A DNA stretch of 64,000 bases from Parolsenella catena (GTDB lineage Bacteria; Actinomycetota; Coriobacteriia; Coriobacteriales; Atopobiaceae), in contig NZ_AP019367.1 in the NCBI RefSeq assembly GCF_003966955.1, positions 1,426,001-1,490,000 of the forward strand, read 5' to 3'. The translations under genes and the position numbers were made by a program. This document shows, piece after piece, positions 60,516-64,000 of the stretch (positions within the stretch are counted from its first letter, which is position 1; every line of letters begins with the position of its first letter). Below the pieces are notes generated by a model that worked only from the letters and a program-made list of their open reading frames with translations, did not search any database and was not told where the DNA came from.

Positions 60516-61312
60516 GCAGCACCTTCACGTTTGGCAGCTACGTTGCCGGCACCTCCGCGCTCCATCGCCTCGACCCGCGCACGAAGCTCCTGCTTGGCGT
60601 CGCGTTTCTCGTGCTCGTGCTGCAGGCGCGCGACTTCACGGGGCTTCTGCCCTCGCTTGTCGCCATCGTCTCCCTGTACGCATGCGCGCGCATCACGCCG
60701 GCAAGGGCTCTGCGGGCCCTCGCGCCAACGCTGGGCATCGTCGTGCTCGTCTCCCTGCTCAGGCTCTTCACGCAGCAGGGCGGCACCACGCTTGTGAGCT
60801 GGGGCATCATCGAGGTCAGCACGGGGAGCCTGCACGCGGCGGCGCTCACGGCGGCGCGCATCACGCTCATGATGTTGGGGATGGCCCTCGTCACGATGGT
60901 CACGCCCACGCTCGACCTCACGGAGGCCCTGGAGGCGCTGATCTCGCCACTCGCACGCTTTGGGGTCCCCGCGCACGAGTTGGGCATGATTGCCGGCATC
61001 GCCCTGCGCTTTGTTCCCCAGCTCGTCGCCGAGATGCACGACATCCGCCTCGCCCAGCAAAGCCGGGGGGCCAGGCTCGCCGGCAGCCCCGTTCGGGGCA
61101 TCCGCCAGGTCTCGAGCGTGGCCATCCCCCTGATGGCGGGCGTCTTCCGCCACGCCGAGACGCTGAGCGAGGCCATGGACGCGCGCTGCTACCACGGTCG
61201 ACAGGGGCGCACGACCCTGCGCCCGCTCAGACTCGGCACCCGAGACGCCGTGGCCGTGCTTGTCTACGTCGTCCTTCTCGCCATGACCCTCGCGATAAAC
61301 GCACTTGGCTGA
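60512..61312 (+). CDS. ecfT: ECF transporter transmembrane subunit EcfT
   Basis: Membrane T component linking S subunit and ATPase, 266 residues, several helices. The coupling motifs appear as AQQSRGARLAGSPVRG (first ARG-like) and EAMDARCYHG (second ARG motif). Start ATG overlaps the ecfA stop by 4 bases (ATGA) with GGAGG upstream. Its stop TGA begins a small palindrome (61310-61333). Confidence 0.93.
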   Translation: MSSTFTFGSYVAGTSALHRLDPRTKLLLGVAFLVLVLQARDFTGLLPSLVAIVSLYACARITPARALRALAPTLGIVVLVSLLRLFTQQGGTTLVSWGIIEVSTGSLHAAALTAARITLMMLGMALVTMVTPTLDLTEALEALISPLARFGVPAHELGMIAGIALRFVPQLVAEMHDIRLAQQSRGARLAGSPVRGIRQVSSVAIPLMAGVFRHAETLSEAMDARCYHGRQGRTTLRPLRLGTRDAVAVLVYVVLLAMTLAINALG

Positions 61313-61333
61313 CAAAGGGGATAGCCCTTGTCA
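61310..61333. repeat. caaagg-type palindrome starting in the ecfT stop codon
   Basis: TGACAAAGGG pairs with CCCTTGTCA with one bulge (61310-61333). It resembles the dyads at 34388 and 56955. Confidence 0.55.
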
Positions 61334-61354
61334 CCCTCCCCGAAAGGAGACCCC

Positions 61355-61777
61355 ATGAGCATGGACAAGAGCGGACTCGAGACGGTCCTCACCTACCTCA
61401 CGTCCGTCCCGGCGTGGTATCTCGCAACCTCCGTGGACGGCCAGCCGCACGTCAGGCCTTTCTCGTTTGCCGCCATCCAGGACGGCAGGCTGTGGTTCTG
61501 CACCGCCACCACCAAGGACGTCTGGGAGGAGCTCACGAGAAACCAGCGCTTCGAGGCCACGGCCTGGTGGCCGGGGCACGGCTGGCTCATCCTGCGCGGG
61601 CGTGCCGGCCTCGAGGACCGCGCCAACCCCTCCATGCGCGAGGCGGGCTGGCGACACCTCGAGGGGCTGGGCGAGCGCTATGACGGGCCGGATGACCCCA
61701 CGCTCACGTTCTTCAGCGTCGAGGAGCCCCAGGCATGGATCTGCAACCACGACGAGTGGCAGCCCGTCGAGCTGTAG
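61355..61777 (+). CDS. Pyridoxamine 5'-phosphate oxidase family (FMN-binding split barrel) protein
   Basis: Cytosolic flavin-binding protein of 140 residues. It follows the split-barrel plan: VPAWYLATSVDGQPHVRPFSF, quoted in part as WYLATSVDGQPHVRPFSF, then LWFCTATTKDVWEELTRN. AAGGAG before 61355 selects this ATG. FMN or F420-like cofactor use is likely; the substrate is unknown. It follows ecfT in the FMN-riboswitch unit, so it may share FMN-dependent control. Confidence 0.83.
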   Translation: MSMDKSGLETVLTYLTSVPAWYLATSVDGQPHVRPFSFAAIQDGRLWFCTATTKDVWEELTRNQRFEATAWWPGHGWLILRGRAGLEDRANPSMREAGWRHLEGLGERYDGPDDPTLTFFSVEEPQAWICNHDEWQPVEL

Positions 61778-61844
61778 CCTGCGGCGGTCTCAGTCAGCCC
61801 GGACACCGTCGTGGCAGCAATCGGCCCAGACACCGCGGCCGTCT

Positions 61845-61878
61845 CGGTGACAGATTGGCCCATCCCCATCTGTCACCG
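61845..61878. repeat. Palindrome CGGTGACAGAT with CCCATCCCC loop
   Basis: CGGTGACAGAT at 61845-61855 pairs perfectly with 61868-61878 around TGGCCCATCCCC, a loop that resembles TGAACCCGTCCCC of the 5291 and 52880 elements. May also end the transcript of the upstream gene. Confidence 0.6.
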
Positions 61879-61905
61879 CTCGCGTCATCGCGCCGTGAAG
61901 TTCCC

Positions 61906-61932
61906 TTGTTTTGTGGCGCGTTGGGTTATGCT
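61906..61932 (+). promoter_or_regulatory. Possible promoter of the wall-hydrolase gene
   Basis: -35 TTGTTT (61906-61911) and -10 TATGCT (61927-61932), 15-base spacer, about 45 bases before the gene start. Confidence 0.4.
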
Positions 61933-61980
61933 CTTCCCTACGCAAGTGGCACGCATAAACGCATCTCAATTGGAGCCACC

Positions 61981-63177
61981 ATGTCACGAACCCCCCAGCG
62001 CCCCTCCGGGAGCGCGTCCATAGAGCGCAGCGGCCTCATGACGCGCCGCGCCGCGCTCAAGGCCATGCTCGGCATCACGGCCGTCACGGCCGGTCTCGTC
62101 TCGAGTCCCCTGCGCGCCATCGCCGCCGAGGCGTCTCGCGAGACCACGAACGCCCTCAACTCGGCGCAGGCCCAGCTCGACGAGGCCCAGAAGAAGCTCG
62201 ACGCCATCTCAGACGAGTACGTGTCCTTGAACGAGCAGCTCAACGACACCGTGAGCCAGATCGAGCAGGTCCAGGCGAGCATCGACGACACGCAGTCACA
62301 GATCGATGCCAAGCAGGCAGAGATCGCCGACAAGCAAGACGTCCTCGCCGGCCGCATCTCGAGCAGCTACAAGACGGGAGGCACGGACTTCCTGTCCGTG
62401 CTGCTCAACTCCTCCAACTTCGAGGAGCTCACGAACAACCTGTACTACATGGGCAAGATCAACGCGAGCGACGAGCAGCTCATCAACGACGTCAAGCGGG
62501 CAAAGGCCGAGTTCGACTCCCAGAAGGCCCAGCTCGAGAGCCAGAAGTCGGACCTCGAACAGCTCAAGGAGCAGCAGAGCCAGGAGCTCGCCGCCGTGCA
62601 GGCCAAGCAGGACGAGGCCTCGTCAATCGTGGCGAACCTCTCCGATGACGTCCGCGCCCTCATGGAGAAGCGCGACGCGGAGATCCTCGCCGCGGCCGAG
62701 GAGGAGAAGCGCCAGGCAGCAGCCGCCGAGGCCGCGCGCAAGGCGGCCGCAGCCGCGTCCTCCAACCGCGGCAGCTCGGGCGTCAGCGGAACCGTGAGCT
62801 CGGGCAACGCCAGTTCCAAGGGCCAGGCCATCGTGAACGCCTGCTATCGCGTGGGGTCGCCCGGCTCCGGCCTGTGCGCCATGTGGGTCTCGCAGGTCTA
62901 CAGCGCCGCAGGCTACGGCTACCCCGGCGGCAACGCCAACAACATGTACTGGAACTTCTGCACGAGCTCCAACAAGGGAGACCTGCAGCCCGGCATGATC
63001 GTGGCCGTGTCCACGTGGACGGGGACCTCCGCAGGCCGCGTCTACGGGCACGTGGGCATCTACATCGGCGGCGGCATGGTCATGCACAACGTCGGCTCCA
63101 TCCAGACCATGGGGCTCGACACCTGGATCCACACCTACGGCACCACGGTCACCCCGCGCTGGGGCTGGGCCGCCTAG
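61981..63177 (+). CDS. Secreted coiled-coil NlpC/P60-like cell-wall hydrolase
   Basis: 398 residues. A twin-arginine-like signal (TRRAALKAMLGITAVTAGL, about 21-39) precedes an Ala cleavage region (AIAAEA). Residues 53-260 form a long coiled coil of the PcsB type (DEAQKKLDAI, QSQIDAKQAEIADKQ), a Ser/Gly linker follows, then a C-terminal hydrolase domain with Cys299 in GSGLCAMWVSQVY and His (about 357) in GHVGIYIGGG, the NlpC/P60 catalytic pair. Likely splits peptidoglycan peptides at division. TTGGAG precedes the ATG at 61981. CHAP-type amidase is an alternative. Confidence 0.85.
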   Translation: MSRTPQRPSGSASIERSGLMTRRAALKAMLGITAVTAGLVSSPLRAIAAEASRETTNALNSAQAQLDEAQKKLDAISDEYVSLNEQLNDTVSQIEQVQASIDDTQSQIDAKQAEIADKQDVLAGRISSSYKTGGTDFLSVLLNSSNFEELTNNLYYMGKINASDEQLINDVKRAKAEFDSQKAQLESQKSDLEQLKEQQSQELAAVQAKQDEASSIVANLSDDVRALMEKRDAEILAAAEEEKRQAAAAEAARKAAAAASSNRGSSGVSGTVSSGNASSKGQAIVNACYRVGSPGSGLCAMWVSQVYSAAGYGYPGGNANNMYWNFCTSSNKGDLQPGMIVAVSTWTGTSAGRVYGHVGIYIGGGMVMHNVGSIQTMGLDTWIHTYGTTVTPRWGWAA

Positions 63178-63192
63178 CACCCATCGAACACC

Positions 63193-63226
63193 AAGGGCCG
63201 CTCGCGATTCGCTCGGGGCGGCCCTT
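63193..63226 (+). terminator. Stem-loop after the wall hydrolase
   Basis: AAGGGCCGC at 63193-63201 pairs with GCGGCCCTT at 63218-63226; no long T-run follows (CTCAT). Confidence 0.65.
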
Positions 63227-63289
63227 CTCATGCGGCGCATCACAGACGCAACAGTCGCCCCATCGCCACCCCAACCAGCCGCGCCACTC

Positions 63290-63295
63290 TATAAT
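63290..63295 (+). promoter_or_regulatory. galE promoter -10
   Basis: Perfect TATAAT, 62 bases before galE; no good -35 is seen. Confidence 0.5.
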
Positions 63296-63356
63296 GGAAG
63301 GCTGGTATGGACGGGGCTAGCCCCATGTCTGCGAACGCCTCGGCGAAAGGAATGCC

Positions 63357-64000
63357 ATGAGCGAAAAGAAGGACCCCAAGGACACCTGCGTGCTCGTCAC
63401 CGGCGGCGCCGGCTTCATCGGCAGCCACACGTGCGTCGAGCTGCTTCAGGACGGCTATCAGGTCGTCATCGTGGACGACCTCTCCAACGCATCCGAGAAG
63501 GTCCTCGACCGCATCGACACCATCGTGGGCGACGAGGCCGCCAAGCGCCTCTCCTTCTACCGTGCCGACGTCAACGACCGCGAGGCCCTCGAGTGCATCT
63601 TTGACGAGAACGACATCGACCGCGTGATTCACTTCGCCGGCTTCAAGGCCGTGGGCGAATCCGTCTCCAAGCCCATCGAGTACTACACGAACAACCTGGG
63701 CAACACGCTCACGCTCGTGGACGTCATGCGCAACCACGGCTGCAAGTCCATCATCTTCTCGAGCTCCGCCACCGTCTACGGCGACCCGGACTCCCTGCCC
63801 CTCACCGAGGCCAGCCCCAAGAAGAGCGCCACGAACCCCTATGGCTGGACCAAGTGGATGATCGAGCAGATCCTCACCGACCTGCACACGGCCGACCCGG
63901 AGTGGAACGTCGTGCTGCTTCGCTACTTCAACCCCATCGGAGCCCACCCCAGCGGACTCATGGGCGAGGACCCCAAGGGTATCCCCAACAACCTGCTGCC
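63357..64000 (+). CDS. galE: UDP-glucose 4-epimerase (C-terminus cut by window edge)
   Basis: Cytosolic NAD-dependent epimerase for galactose metabolism and wall sugars. The first 214 residues are visible: Rossmann VLVTGGAGFIGSHTCVELL (in part GGAGFIGSHT, about 16-25), the IHFAGFKAVGES block, SSSATVYGDP and the catalytic Tyr of YGWTK (about 161). GAAAGGA precedes the start. About 120 residues should follow beyond the window. Confidence 0.95.
   Translation, partial: MSEKKDPKDTCVLVTGGAGFIGSHTCVELLQDGYQVVIVDDLSNASEKVLDRIDTIVGDEAAKRLSFYRADVNDREALECIFDENDIDRVIHFAGFKAVGESVSKPIEYYTNNLGNTLTLVDVMRNHGCKSIIFSSSATVYGDPDSLPLTEASPKKSATNPYGWTKWMIEQILTDLHTADPEWNVVLLRYFNPIGAHPSGLMGEDPKGIPNNLL

Noticed and set aside
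1-64000. tRNA, rRNA, CRISPR, insertion sequence or prophage genes
   Set aside because: I saw no T-loop/acceptor patterns, no direct-repeat arrays, no transposase or integrase motifs and no phage structural genes.

Overview
This window is a high-GC, gene-dense stretch of bacterial chromosome. The best guess is a fermentative anaerobic actinobacterium of the class Coriobacteriia (Collinsella/Olsenella-like). That guess rests on base composition, the D-lactate dehydrogenase, the mannose-family PTS, the fused ECF ATPase, the T-box before pheST and general protein resemblance; no 16S or other decisive marker is present. There are no rRNA or tRNA genes, insertion sequences, prophage genes or CRISPR arrays. 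Both ends cut a gene: a Ca2+-type P-ATPase on the left and galE on the right. Many long open frames lie antisense to real genes because of the GC-rich third codon positions; I did not annotate them.

Layout. 1-5.2 kb: cation ATPase, D-lactate dehydrogenase and pyruvate kinase. 5.3-8.4 kb: iron-type alcohol dehydrogenase, a GntR/UTRA regulator with repeated TTGACC half-sites upstream, and a phospholipase-C-like protein. 8.5-12.6 kb: pheS-pheT behind a T-box leader. 12.6-25.4 kb: a peptide-use region with a membrane-anchored TPR protein, an S10 serine carboxypeptidase, an M20 peptidase, a full oppABCDF operon, aminopeptidase C, a DUF1177 protein and an AroM-family protein. 25.6-34.3 kb: an amino-sugar region with a LacI regulator, PTS IIA, a trigger-factor-like protein, a SIS-domain sugar isomerase, PTS IIB/IID/IIC, nagA, a second GntR regulator and a FucU/RbsD mutarotase.

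34.4-48.3 kb: HAD phosphatase, glmM, M32 carboxypeptidase and dtd, then a tightly packed minus-strand housekeeping cluster: TPR protein, STAS protein, tatA/B, tatC, an archaeal-style topoisomerase IA, HAD phosphatase, tmk, holB and ricT (listed in transcription order). 48.5-57.9 kb: MocR-like aminotransferase, a small unknown protein, nhaA, family II pyrophosphatase, DUF1836 protein, degV, UPF0210 protein, a beta-lactamase-fold serine hydrolase and murB. 58-61.8 kb: an FMN riboswitch controlling ribU, a fused double ATPase, ecfT and a pyridoxamine-phosphate-oxidase-like protein. 62-64 kb: a coiled-coil cell-wall hydrolase and galE.

The most unusual signals are small palindromic repeats. Two long hairpins with variable outer stems and a shared core lie in convergent gaps (25.5 and 38.9 kb). 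Short dyads with the loop TGAACCCGTCCCC abut stop codons (5.3 and 52.9 kb), with relatives at 34.4, 61.3 and 61.85 kb. Two related dyads are read in frame as the linker of the fused ECF ATPase (59.6 kb). Other points worth attention are a trigger-factor paralogue without a visible ribosome-docking signature inside a PTS cluster, the topoisomerase type, and RicT with a long basic tail.
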